Shown here piece by piece: positions 17,180 to 26,370 of a stretch of 64,000 nt of DNA. Numbering within the stretch: the stretch's first letter is position 1; every line of letters begins with the position of its first letter. The notes under the pieces are model-generated. The model searched no databases, had not been told where the DNA came from, and worked only from the letters and a program-made list of their open reading frames with translations. The stretch is taken from NCBI RefSeq assembly GCF_900890705.1, contig NZ_CAAHFH010000002.1:1612001-1676000 (forward strand), in the 5' to 3' direction. The translations under genes and the position numbers were made by a program. The DNA comes from Pontiella sulfatireligans (GTDB lineage Bacteria > Verrucomicrobiota > Kiritimatiellia > Kiritimatiellales > Pontiellaceae).

Positions 17180-18034
17180 TCAATTCCTCCCTCTCTTTTG
17201 CGTTGTTGACGAATCGCTTTCCCCATAGCGTTCGCGCAGCAACTGCATCATATGCACATTGATTTCCCACTGGCTGGCCATGGGCTGGCGGGTATAGGGG
17301 AGCAACGACATATAGGGAAAGGGGCCGAACTCCGGCGTAACGGTCAGCAGCTCGGAGCCACGCTCCCGATGAGCCTCGACAATTCGATCCCACCAGCCCA
17401 GATGAACATTCAGCTCGCTCGACCATTCGGGCGCGCGCGGATCCGTAACTTGCGGCCCTTCGATATGTCCTACCCGCGCATGGAAATGATCCGTTCGGGA
17501 AATCGCCAACGCAACCGCATCCGACTGATCCTGCAGCAACGATTCCGACACGTTGCACCAGTGCGAAAAGTCAGCCGTGATGCGCAGATCAGGATGTTCT
17601 TCCAGAAAGCGACGGGTTGCGGCTGCGGAAAAACCAAATCTCCCCCGATGCGTTTCATGCACAATGACAATTCCGGTTTCCTGAGCCACCTGGCGGGCCA
17701 TATTGATCACACGATTATTATGCTCAAACCCAAACCAGTCACGTCCTGTATGGGAGTTGATCAGTACCGGCTTGGCTGCGGCCAACCATTCAAAACGCTG
17801 ACGGCATTCATCCAGATGCCCGGCAAGATCGGGGCGCGAGGTTTCATGATGCTGCGCCAGAAACTCCAGACCATGTTTTTTCATGGCCTTGATCCGTGCA
17901 TCCGTGGTGGCGGCATCATTCAACGGCAGGCTCATCTCCACACCATCATATCCAGCCAACGCCACTTTTTCACAGAAGCGGTCGAACTCCAGCTCTTCAG
18001 AGCCCCATAGCGGACAGAAATATTTAAGCTTCAT
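17180..18034 (-). CDS. Sugar phosphate isomerase/epimerase-like TIM barrel
   Basis: 284-residue protein of the xylose-isomerase-like superfamily. It starts KYFCPLWGSEELEFDRFCEKVALAGYDGVEM, the typical first beta-alpha unit, and has acidic and histidine residues (HETHRGR, DFSHW, HARVGH, TPEFGP) in the positions usually used for metal binding in these barrels. Cytoplasmic, no signal peptide. The start at 18034 was chosen by homology; the ribosome site is weak. It is divergent from the AraC gene with an 85-base intergenic region and ends 2 bases before the desaturase start, so it heads that operon. The actual sugar is unknown. Confidence 0.8.
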   Translation of the reverse strand: MKLKYFCPLWGSEELEFDRFCEKVALAGYDGVEMSLPLNDAATTDARIKAMKKHGLEFLAQHHETSRPDLAGHLDECRQRFEWLAAAKPVLINSHTGRDWFGFEHNNRVINMARQVAQETGIVIVHETHRGRFGFSAAATRRFLEEHPDLRITADFSHWCNVSESLLQDQSDAVALAISRTDHFHARVGHIEGPQVTDPRAPEWSSELNVHLGWWDRIVEAHRERGSELLTVTPEFGPFPYMSLLPYTRQPMASQWEINVHMMQLLRERYGESDSSTTQKRGRN

Positions 18035-18119
18035 AATGATTGTTTTATATCGATTGTTGCCGGGCTTGTCTTTAGCCTGTAAAATCATTAATGTATCATT
18101 TTCAACCAAAGTACGATTT

Positions 18120-19046
18120 ATGAAATCAAAAGGAATCCCCGGAGAACTTCCCCACACCGCCCCCTCCGAAACACTACAGGAACGGTTGTTAAAGTTACGT
18201 CCTTATGTCCGGGAGGCGCAGGAGGGATTTCGTACGACCTGGAACCTGAAACCCCGTAGGCTGTTCGACTTTCTGTTAGTTAATGTTCTTGAGGGCACCG
18301 GCACGTTTACCATCGGCGGCACGCGATATGCCGCGACCGCAGGCGACCTGTTCTGGATTCCACCAAACACGCAGCACGAGATGCGCGGCGATGCGCCCGG
18401 CACCCGCCTTCAATATATCCACTTCGACCTAATCTATGATCCTAGGCGCAGCCACTGGAGCGCGCACATCCCCGGCGGAACCTCCGATCTTTCCGGCTGG
18501 CCCTCAACAATGCATCCGCCCATCAATGATCCGATCATTGGGAGCTGGTCTGGAAAAATGGAGGGGCATAATCCAGTACAGATAACCGAACTGCTTCATC
18601 GCATAGTTCTGGAGTATAACCGGTCACAGATATCCACCCTCGCAGTGGCCGGCAGCGTGCTGCAGCTGATCGGCCACCTGCTCGGCAGCCGACACAACGA
18701 TTCAACGCTCGCGACACATCATGTGAACGCCATCGAAAACGCCATGCGGCAGATCCAGCTACACTACGACGAGCAGATCAACATCGAAACCCTCGCCCGC
18801 CAGCACGGCCTCAGCCCGACCCACTTCCGGCGCCTCTTTCGCGAACACTACCAGCAAAGCCCGCGCGATGCCCACCTCGCAGAAAAAATGCGCCGCGCCT
18901 GTGATGACTTAGTCTATTCCGACCTCACCATCACTGAGATTGCCGACCGAATCGGCTTCACCAACGTGCACAACTTTTCGCGCGCCTTCCGCAAAACCAT
19001 CGGCCAGCCCCCCAGCGCCTACCGTGCCGGACAACCCTTACCGTAA
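18120..19046 (+). CDS. AraC-family transcriptional regulator
   Basis: 308 residues. The N-terminal cupin-like sensor (about 30-140; TFTIGGTRYAATAGDLFWIPPNTQHEM) is typical of sugar-responsive AraC proteins. The C-terminus holds two helix-turn-helix motifs (INIETLARQHGLSPTHFRRLFREHY and LTITEIADRIGFTNVHNFSRAFRKTIG). The ATG at 18120 gives a domain-sized protein. It is divergent from the isomerase operon, which it probably controls. Its 3' end overlaps the convergent HAD gene by 9 bases. Confidence 0.9.
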   Translation: MKSKGIPGELPHTAPSETLQERLLKLRPYVREAQEGFRTTWNLKPRRLFDFLLVNVLEGTGTFTIGGTRYAATAGDLFWIPPNTQHEMRGDAPGTRLQYIHFDLIYDPRRSHWSAHIPGGTSDLSGWPSTMHPPINDPIIGSWSGKMEGHNPVQITELLHRIVLEYNRSQISTLAVAGSVLQLIGHLLGSRHNDSTLATHHVNAIENAMRQIQLHYDEQINIETLARQHGLSPTHFRRLFREHYQQSPRDAHLAEKMRRACDDLVYSDLTITEIADRIGFTNVHNFSRAFRKTIGQPPSAYRAGQPLP

Positions 19047-19988
19047 CTGTTTGAGAATCCCTGCAAAATTCTCTTCGTAATGCGTACAGAGGGACTGCGT
19101 TCCGCTGTCGACGATGTTTCCGCCGCCGATCCCGATCGGGGCGAAACCGGCCAGCAGGATGGAAACGACCCCTGCCCCGCTGTCTTCAATACCGACAACG
19201 CTGTGGCGCTCTTCGAACGGAATGCCGAGGCCGACGCGGGCGGTTTCGGCATAAAGCCACGGATGCGGTTTGGGTGAGAGCTCGCCGAGCGTTCCCGGTT
19301 CGCCGGGACGAATGGCGTGGCCGGCCGTGATGATCGCGTCGTAGAATTCGTTCGGGTCGCCCATTTCCAAAGTTTGGAAAGCGTTCAGAATTTCGGGCCA
19401 GGCCTTTTCGTAGAGACCGGAGGTGACCAGCCCGATTTTCACGCCGAGGTCTTTGAGTTCATAAAGAAATTCTTTGATGCCGGGCGATGGGGTGAAGGCA
19501 CCCTTTTTGCCGCGCCCTTCAAGGATTTCGTTCATCTCAAAGTTGGTGTGCTTGAAATACCAGGAACGCGCTTCTTCTACCGTTTTGTCTGCGCAGTATT
19601 TGTTAACGCAGTATTGCAGATGTTCGGAAACCGAATGACCAGACACATGCGGTTCGTCACACGCTTCGAGCTTGAAACTTTTATCGCCCAACAGGCTGGC
19701 GACGGTTTGTTCAATGATCCAGATCCAGAAGTGCTCACTGTGAACCGTCGTTCCGTCGAGATCCATCAGCACCGCCTTGAGCGGTTTTTCAATCTTCACG
19801 TCGTGCACCGGATAAATTGCAGGATACCCCATCGCCGACTTCACCAGCGCCAGTTGCTTGCCGCTCTCAAACGACACAAACTCCACCTTACGGTCGGCGG
19901 TCGTCTTTACTTCTATTACCCCCTGCTCGCCAGCCTTGAACGCCGCGTCACAAGTCTGCTCCAAGTCAATCAGTTCATTAAAATTCAT
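19038..19988 (-). CDS. HAD-superfamily phosphatase (beta-phosphoglucomutase-like)
   Basis: 316-residue cytoplasmic HAD hydrolase with all four motifs: DLDGTTV (about 76), LVTSG, KPHP and VGIEDSGAG. A helical cap follows motif I. About 65 extra N-terminal residues precede the HAD fold. Likely substrate is a sugar phosphate. It is the last gene of the GH38-sulfatase-sulfatase-esterase operon, 21 bases after the esterase gene, which fits recovery of phosphorylated sugars. One coding copy of the TTTCCAA/TTGGAAA palindrome lies at 19364-19380. Confidence 0.85.
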   Translation of the reverse strand: MNFNELIDLEQTCDAAFKAGEQGVIEVKTTADRKVEFVSFESGKQLALVKSAMGYPAIYPVHDVKIEKPLKAVLMDLDGTTVHSEHFWIWIIEQTVASLLGDKSFKLEACDEPHVSGHSVSEHLQYCVNKYCADKTVEEARSWYFKHTNFEMNEILEGRGKKGAFTPSPGIKEFLYELKDLGVKIGLVTSGLYEKAWPEILNAFQTLEMGDPNEFYDAIITAGHAIRPGEPGTLGELSPKPHPWLYAETARVGLGIPFEERHSVVGIEDSGAGVVSILLAGFAPIGIGGGNIVDSGTQSLCTHYEENFAGILKQLR

Positions 19989-20009
19989 ATGACTCCTGTT
20001 TCATTTTAA

Positions 20010-22514
20010 CTAGTTCAAATTCACAGTGAACGGCGAGGCAGGAAGCATTTCCTGATTCGCCAGATTCACATCGAGAGCTTCTTTGTCCATGTCGACTTCG
20101 GCGCCGTAGCGCACAGCGACCGGGTTCCGAACATTGGAAGATTGAACGATCACCGTGTCGCCTTTGATTTCAGCGGAGGCCTCGACAAACCTTTCGCCGT
20201 CGGCGCTGATATAAAATCCGCGCAGCGGCTGGTTGTCCGATGCAATCAGGCCGGAGCCGATGTGATCGAACGACAGAACCATCGCTTCGTTTTTCACTTC
20301 CATGGAGCGGATGATCGGGCCGGAATAAACCAGATCGGTTTCACCGTATACCGTGGCACGGGCAGCCAGCGCAAGGCGGTGACCGATGGGCGCTTTGGTG
20401 CTTGGATGGATCGGGTGATTGTCCGCGTTCCAATCCTTGGAAAGGTCGATCGTCACCGCCATGTAGCTGTCGGGCGTGTTTTTCCAGACATCAAGCTGGG
20501 CGCATCGGAATTCATGCCAGTCAGCGGCTTCATAGCGGGCAAGCTGAACGATGTAGAATGGCAGTTCATCATTGCCCCAGCTTTTGCGCCAGTCAGCGAC
20601 CATATTCGGAAAGAGAGCTTTCTGTTCTTCGGCGCGGCTGGCATTGCCCTCGCCCTGATACCAGATGAAACCCTTCACAGGGAACGGCATAACGGTTTTG
20701 AGCATGCGGTTATAGAGCTCGCTGGAGGTGTTGCGACGCGGCCACTCCGGATTGCGAAGTGCATTTTCTTCAAACAGCTCCCAGTCCGGCCAGCCCTGTT
20801 CGAGCACCTCGGGACTGCACCATGTTTCGGTGACGGTTCCGCCATAGGCGCACTGAAGAAGTCCAACGGGAATATCCAGCTCTTCCTGCAATTCACTCAC
20901 AAAGAAATAACCAACCGCGCTTTGTCCCGCCGACGATCCCGGATTCGATTCGCTCCAGGTGGTGCCCACCGGCGCAACCGTACTTTCCAGACAGCGCGGA
21001 ACCTTGAAGAGACGCAACAGCGGGTTTTCCGATGCGGAAACCGCCTCCGCCCCGCCCTTTTCCTCCTTGAGCATCATTTCCATATTCGACTGACCGGACG
21101 CGAGCCAGACATCACCGACGAGAATATTGGAGTATTGGAGTGTTGGAATATTGGAGTCGGTGGAAACCGTCATCGTCTGCGGGGTTTTATTCGCCTTCAT
21201 GGGCGGGAAGACCACCTGCCATTTTCCGTCGCGGGCAGTGCTGTCGAGATCGTAGCCGGCAAAGGTGACCGTCACAACGGTTCCGTCATCGGCCCAGCCC
21301 CATACCGGAATGGGTGCATTGCGCTGAAGAATCATGTTGTCGGAAAAGACATCGGGAACAATCAGCGTCTGCTTCGGGGTTCCGAGCACGGTGCAGTCTT
21401 CAATGATAAAATCGACATCCCCGCCGACGGTGATGCGGAAATCGTGCCCGTGACAACGGCTCCGAAACAGCGCATCGTCGAGCGTCCAAGAGGCCGTTTT
21501 CCATTCGCCGGAATCGCCCGTCGTTACGCCGGGCAATTGCTTCCAAATGCCATTCTCCCCTGCCGACTGGTCGGACGAATCATATTTAAGAATAAGCGGC
21601 ACCTTGAATTGATCCAAATAAGTCAACGTCAGCGTCACGGTCTTTGTATTTCCGTTTTTCAGAAGCGGGTCTTGAATGTCAAAAGACAAAAAACGGCTTT
21701 TATGTTCCTCTTTTGCCTTCAAGCTCTTCCATGCGGAACGCCCGGCCACCGTCACCGGCTCGCATTGCACAGGGTGCCATCCTTTAAACGGCACCAAAAA
21801 ATCTGCCAACTGAACCGCCTCCGATCCCGGATTTGAATGGAGATACGCAACCTCTTTTGCGCGTAGCGAGTGGTTATAGAACTGCAAATCGTAGAGCTTT
21901 CCGTCGAACTGATTACTCGCCTTCTCAGCACTGTCCGAAAGGCTATATCCACCGAATCTGATTCGGTCAAAAGAGCCAACCGTTGCATCATCGACCAACG
22001 CAATTCGAACACCGTTCACATAATAAGCCATCTCGCTCTTGGAATTATCCCAAGTGACGACAACATGAACCCATTTGTCGGAAGAGATAGAGGTGGCTCT
22101 CAGCGAGGTCCAACCGTTATAGGCCGTTTTGAGCAGGCCGGCCCCCTCGTTGAGTAACTTCAAACTGTCAGCCAAAAGAATGTAGTTTCCACCCGTCAAT
22201 GTGTCCGCTTTCAGCCAGACACTGTATGAACCCTGACTTGAGAGCGGAAATTCCGACAGCGTGAAACCCGACTTCTTCGAATTCGTCATCCCGAACTCAA
22301 TGGATCTCTTCGGCGCACTCTCTACCGCACCGGTCGGAATATCAGCTGTAAACTGCGGTGCTTCGGTATACGTACCGGCCGCTGTCGCCGTTCCATGTTT
22401 GGCTCCGACGGTGTCCCTCACATTTCCCTCAAACGTATAGCGGTGCGACACCCCGGCCTGCACAGCCAGACTCCCCGCACACAGTAACAACCCAATCCAC
22501 AGTTTTTTCATCAT
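20010..22514 (-). CDS. Secreted LamG-sialate O-acetylesterase-like esterase
   Basis: 834 residues: signal peptide (about 1-20), LamG-like module (about 24-235, ending NQFDGKLYDLQFYNHSL and NPGSE), a beta-sandwich linker (about 240-390), then an SGNH/SASA esterase domain with WLASGQSNME (Ser at about 475), an oxyanion-type Gly in YGGT, and the distal DNHPIHP His. It should remove acetyl groups from polysaccharide outside the cytoplasm. The start overlaps the stop of the upstream sulfatase (TAATG), so the two are translationally coupled. The esterase domain is closely related to that at 50040-51980, but the N-terminal modules differ. Confidence 0.87.
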   Translation of the reverse strand: MMKKLWIGLLLCAGSLAVQAGVSHRYTFEGNVRDTVGAKHGTATAAGTYTEAPQFTADIPTGAVESAPKRSIEFGMTNSKKSGFTLSEFPLSSQGSYSVWLKADTLTGGNYILLADSLKLLNEGAGLLKTAYNGWTSLRATSISSDKWVHVVVTWDNSKSEMAYYVNGVRIALVDDATVGSFDRIRFGGYSLSDSAEKASNQFDGKLYDLQFYNHSLRAKEVAYLHSNPGSEAVQLADFLVPFKGWHPVQCEPVTVAGRSAWKSLKAKEEHKSRFLSFDIQDPLLKNGNTKTVTLTLTYLDQFKVPLILKYDSSDQSAGENGIWKQLPGVTTGDSGEWKTASWTLDDALFRSRCHGHDFRITVGGDVDFIIEDCTVLGTPKQTLIVPDVFSDNMILQRNAPIPVWGWADDGTVVTVTFAGYDLDSTARDGKWQVVFPPMKANKTPQTMTVSTDSNIPTLQYSNILVGDVWLASGQSNMEMMLKEEKGGAEAVSASENPLLRLFKVPRCLESTVAPVGTTWSESNPGSSAGQSAVGYFFVSELQEELDIPVGLLQCAYGGTVTETWCSPEVLEQGWPDWELFEENALRNPEWPRRNTSSELYNRMLKTVMPFPVKGFIWYQGEGNASRAEEQKALFPNMVADWRKSWGNDELPFYIVQLARYEAADWHEFRCAQLDVWKNTPDSYMAVTIDLSKDWNADNHPIHPSTKAPIGHRLALAARATVYGETDLVYSGPIIRSMEVKNEAMVLSFDHIGSGLIASDNQPLRGFYISADGERFVEASAEIKGDTVIVQSSNVRNPVAVRYGAEVDMDKEALDVNLANQEMLPASPFTVNLN

Positions 22515-24022
22515 TATTTATTCCAGTTATATTTTGCGGGATCCTGATTATCGGCATTCCATTTTTCCCATTCGGCGCGCAGCTTTTGCGCGACTTCCGG
22601 ATGCGTTTTAATCTGATCATTCCCCGGAATCCGTCCCTCTCGCACATCTTCCCCGAGGTTGAAGAGCATAACCGGAAGCGGTTTTCCATTTGAACTGGGA
22701 CGCATCAGCTTCCAGTCGCCTTTGCGAATGGCCCAGCCGTGGCAGTCCGGCTTATCGTTCGGAAAGTAGTAACGCCAGTAAAGCGTCTCATGCGGCGTTC
22801 CGGGATTCGTCCCGGTCAAAAACGGCAATAGGTTCACGCCGTCGAACTTCCACGCGGGATCAATCTTTTCACCCGCGGCGGCCAATGCAGTCGGAAGAAT
22901 ATCGAGGCTGATGATCGGCTTTCTATAGACCTGCCCGGCGGGAATACGTCCTTTCCACTGAATAATAAACGGAATGCGGATTCCGCCATCGGCCGTGCTG
23001 GACTTGGTGCCCCAAAGCGGAAGATTGCTGGAAGAAATGCCGGGATAGCCTCCGTTGTCGCTCAGAAAAAAGACGAGCGTATCCTCTTCGAGGTTTTCCT
23101 GGCGCAAGGCATCAAGAATCCGGCCGACGTTGTCGTCGAGACAGACCATTTTCGCGAGAAACATGCGGCGCCCTTCATCTTCGATATGCGCAAATCGCTT
23201 CAAATCCTCCTCTTTGGCTTCGTTCGGTTCATGCGGGGTGATGAACGACAGGTAAAGGAAAAATGGATCCTCGGAATGTCGGCGAATAAAATCCACCGCT
23301 TCGCGCCCGAAAGCATCGGTCGAATATTCGGTCAACTGAACTTTTTCGTTCCCTCGACGCATCTGCGTATCGTGTCCTTTCGGAGCGGTCTCCTGGAAAT
23401 AGAGGTTGCCGTCATGGTTCCAGAAACTTTTGTCAAAACCGCGCTGCGGCGGATGGCCCTCGCGATAGTTGGTCACGCCCCACTTTCCCATCATGCCGGT
23501 CACGTAGCCAAGTTTCTTAAACCGCTCGGAAATTACCGGCTGATCGAGCGGAATGCCGGGACGGTGCGCCTGCTCATTCCCCTCAAAACCGAACCGGTTC
23601 TGATAACGTCCCGTCAAAAGGCCCGCGCGCGACGGCCCGCACTGCGGTGCCGTCACATAGCCATCCGTAAAATGCACCCCGTTGTCCGCCAGCGAATCGA
23701 TGTGCGGTGTAATCATATCCGTCGCACCCAGACAGCCCAGATCGGCATAGCCGAGGTCATCCGCCAGAATTACAATTACATTGGGGGAACGTGACGTTGT
23801 ATCCACAGAGGAGCGTGACGTTGCATCCACCTCAGCGGCACAGGTTCCAAGTATGGGCCTGTCCGCCGTAGCCTTGGCGAAGGTGGAAAACACCAAAGCC
23901 CCCGCCAACATCCATCGTTTCATACATCCTAGTCTTTGCATGGCTGGCTCCGTTTTTTTACTTCTCAGGCTTCGGCAAGCAACAGCACCCGCCACTATCA
24001 TCGATTGACTCATCATTTTCAT
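22514..24022 (-). CDS. Secreted formylglycine-dependent sulfatase
   Basis: 502-residue type I sulfatase. VIVILADDLGYADLG is the N-terminal metal-binding Asp pair. The maturation motif is CGPSRAGLLTGR (Cys about 129), in which Cys becomes formylglycine; GKWG, FLSDNGG and GTKSST follow. The N-terminus is unusual: a long signal-like region, then a Ser/Thr-Asp-rich linker encoded partly by the GTGACGTT palindromic repeat (two copies at 23782-23828). No maturase gene is in the window. It lies in the GH38 operon, 41 bases from the upstream sulfatase. Sulfate position specificity cannot be told. Confidence 0.9.
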   Translation of the reverse strand: MKMMSQSMIVAGAVACRSLRSKKTEPAMQRLGCMKRWMLAGALVFSTFAKATADRPILGTCAAEVDATSRSSVDTTSRSPNVIVILADDLGYADLGCLGATDMITPHIDSLADNGVHFTDGYVTAPQCGPSRAGLLTGRYQNRFGFEGNEQAHRPGIPLDQPVISERFKKLGYVTGMMGKWGVTNYREGHPPQRGFDKSFWNHDGNLYFQETAPKGHDTQMRRGNEKVQLTEYSTDAFGREAVDFIRRHSEDPFFLYLSFITPHEPNEAKEEDLKRFAHIEDEGRRMFLAKMVCLDDNVGRILDALRQENLEEDTLVFFLSDNGGYPGISSSNLPLWGTKSSTADGGIRIPFIIQWKGRIPAGQVYRKPIISLDILPTALAAAGEKIDPAWKFDGVNLLPFLTGTNPGTPHETLYWRYYFPNDKPDCHGWAIRKGDWKLMRPSSNGKPLPVMLFNLGEDVREGRIPGNDQIKTHPEVAQKLRAEWEKWNADNQDPAKYNWNK

Positions 24023-24063
24023 GTTACCATCTCCTCTATTTTCAAACTCGCTTTGGAGTATGC

Positions 24064-26316
24064 CTAGGGGGTTGCAACCGACCCCGGATTTTTATGGAGT
24101 TCGGCCACCTCAAGGGCATCCAGCACACCGGAATAAAACTGCAGGTCGTAGAGCAGGCCGTCATACTGGTTGGCGGCATCAGCAAAGCCGTGGTTGCCGA
24201 CGAGAAGCGGCGGCGATTGAACCGGCTGATCCACCCGTTTCGAAGCAACCATCGTGCCGTTCACATAGTAAGAAATCAACGATTCGGATGCATCCCAGGT
24301 CAGGACCACATGGATCCAGTCGCCGGGAAGAACCGTTGCAGATCCCAGGCCGGTATAGCCATGATGGCCGACCTTCAGCGCACCGTTGCCTTCGCAAAGG
24401 AGTTTAAGATCCCTTACCTTCACTATGTAGTCCCCTTTATCCAGCGTATGGGGTTTGAGCCAGAGACTGGCGGAACCCGAGTCGGACGGAAGGGTTCCGC
24501 CGGGAAGCGTGATGCCGGATGAACGCGTTCCCTTGCTCATGCCGACTTCCATCGACCGCGCCGGCGCACCCGCTACAGCACCGGGCGGGATATCAGCCAT
24601 AAAGCGCGGGACCTCCGACGGGGCGGCATCCGGCGTGGGCTTTCCATTCTTCTTCCCCACCGAATCGGACGCATTGCTCTCAAAACGGTAGCGATGCTCC
24701 AGTTTAAGCGATACCGGAGCGACTCTCTCTTTCTGATATTGCGTATTAATCGTCTTAATCTTCTCTGGGGTCGGGCTCCCGTATTGGTCGGGAAACGGAT
24801 TCACGAAAACGGGTGTATCGACGTTGACAGACTCCGTGCGCCATTCGGCACTCTTCCGGCGCATCAGCTCCAGCTGTTCCGGGTTGGTTTCTGCCAGATT
24901 GTTCTGCTCGCCTAAATCGCTCGACAGATCAAACAGGTATTCGGTGAACGGGAAGTCCACTGGATTTCCCGCTTGGGGTTGCGTCTCTTTTACATATTTC
25001 AGATTGCCGAACCGGCAGGCTTCCGCGCGCAGATAATTACGCTGATTCCCATAATCAATGATGCGCTGCCGCCAGCCGAACAAACGATCTTCGGGCTTGC
25101 CCCTCCCATCGAACCAAGGCAAGAGGCTTTTTCCATCGAGCTCACGGGTTGCGATTGCACCGGCGGCATCCAGGATGGTCGCGGTCACATCCATCATGAT
25201 CGTCGGCTGTTCAACCACCCGGCTCCGCTTAATTCCGTCCGGCCAATACGCGATCAGCGGCACCCGCACTCCACCCTCGAAGAGCGTATGCTTATGTCCC
25301 CGCAGCGGCGCGCAGTTGCCGAGCACCTGTCCGCCGTTGTCAGACGCAAACAGGATCAAGGTATTGTCATCGAGGCCGTATTTATGGAGGACTTCAAGGA
25401 TCTGCCCGGTCTTGGCATCCATGTATTCGACCATCTCGACAAAGGTTTCGCGATTGTGCTGCCCTTCTATGATTTTCCCCGGAGGATTTTCCCTGGTGTC
25501 CAGACAATCATCCGGCCCCTGCATCGGCGTATGCGGCACGCACCAGGGCAGGTAGATAAAAAACGGGCCGTCTTTGTTTTCCTCGATAAACTCAATCGCC
25601 GCATCGCCGAAAACGTCCGGCAGATACTTGCCGCCGAGGTTGGCGGTTTTCCCGCCTGGACCATACAACCCGATCCCGTCATCAAAGAGGTGAGTTTGGT
25701 GGCTATATTTTCGGTGATAAAAATAATCGGTGTTGTGGTCCACGCAGAGGTATGTGTCAAACCCATGAGCCCCAGGCCGCGACACGCCGTCTATTCCACC
25801 GATGTTCCACTTGCCGAAACAACCCGTTGCATAGCCGGCCTGTTTGAGGAACATCGCCACCGTCGGCTCCCTGTCCGCGGGAATGCCGTCGTTGTTCGGC
25901 GTGCCGCCATAGGGCTCAGCCCATTCGCCCAGACGGCTCTGCCAGCGCCCGGTCAGAAGTGCACGGCGGGATGCCGAACACAACGTAGCTGTGGCATAGT
26001 GGTCGGTAAACCGCACCCCGTTGCGCGCCAGCCCATCCAGCACCGGCGCGGTGATATCCGTCTCCGCATTGAAGCATCTCAGATCGCCATAGCCCAAATC
26101 ATCCGCCAAAAAGAAGATAATATTGGGGGAAGTCAGAGCCGGACGGGCACCTTTCGCTCCACCCTCAGAAGACGCCGCGTTTCCAAGTATTGGACCCGAG
26201 ATGGAGTCGAGAGTGCTTTTGGTATCCCCAAAAGAAACTATCCAAAGGGGAGTGGCAATAAATGCAACACCCACCAAAATCAATCGTTTCACAAATCCAA
26301 CTTTTCTTATCTTCAC
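24064..26316 (-). CDS. Secreted sulfatase with C-terminal LamG module
   Basis: 750 residues beginning at GTG 26316 (an AGGGG lies immediately upstream; an in-frame GTG 24 bases on is possible). After a signal segment and short linker, IIFFLADDLGYGDL starts the sulfatase. The maturation motif is CSASRRALLTGR (Cys about 113), with Ala in place of Pro, an accepted C-x-P/A-x-R variant. ILFASDNGG and GHKHTLFEGG follow. Residues from about 540 form the LamG-like module (EVPRFMADIPPGAVAGAP, NQYDGLLYDLQFY). It is the second gene of the five-gene operon, 54 bases from the GH38-like gene. Confidence 0.88.
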   Translation of the reverse strand: MKIRKVGFVKRLILVGVAFIATPLWIVSFGDTKSTLDSISGPILGNAASSEGGAKGARPALTSPNIIFFLADDLGYGDLRCFNAETDITAPVLDGLARNGVRFTDHYATATLCSASRRALLTGRWQSRLGEWAEPYGGTPNNDGIPADREPTVAMFLKQAGYATGCFGKWNIGGIDGVSRPGAHGFDTYLCVDHNTDYFYHRKYSHQTHLFDDGIGLYGPGGKTANLGGKYLPDVFGDAAIEFIEENKDGPFFIYLPWCVPHTPMQGPDDCLDTRENPPGKIIEGQHNRETFVEMVEYMDAKTGQILEVLHKYGLDDNTLILFASDNGGQVLGNCAPLRGHKHTLFEGGVRVPLIAYWPDGIKRSRVVEQPTIMMDVTATILDAAGAIATRELDGKSLLPWFDGRGKPEDRLFGWRQRIIDYGNQRNYLRAEACRFGNLKYVKETQPQAGNPVDFPFTEYLFDLSSDLGEQNNLAETNPEQLELMRRKSAEWRTESVNVDTPVFVNPFPDQYGSPTPEKIKTINTQYQKERVAPVSLKLEHRYRFESNASDSVGKKNGKPTPDAAPSEVPRFMADIPPGAVAGAPARSMEVGMSKGTRSSGITLPGGTLPSDSGSASLWLKPHTLDKGDYIVKVRDLKLLCEGNGALKVGHHGYTGLGSATVLPGDWIHVVLTWDASESLISYYVNGTMVASKRVDQPVQSPPLLVGNHGFADAANQYDGLLYDLQFYSGVLDALEVAELHKNPGSVATP

Positions 26317-26370
26317 CCCTAATTCAACTACTCTGTGGTTAAAACTTTCATTATTTTCATACTCCAGACC

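Noticed and set aside
20142-21836. Long plus-strand frame of 564 codons opposite the esterase gene
   Set aside because: No ribosome site, no domain, Arg/His-rich antisense composition; the minus-strand esterase is clear. The same applies to long antisense frames at 81-1367, 24973-26322 and 37436-39025.
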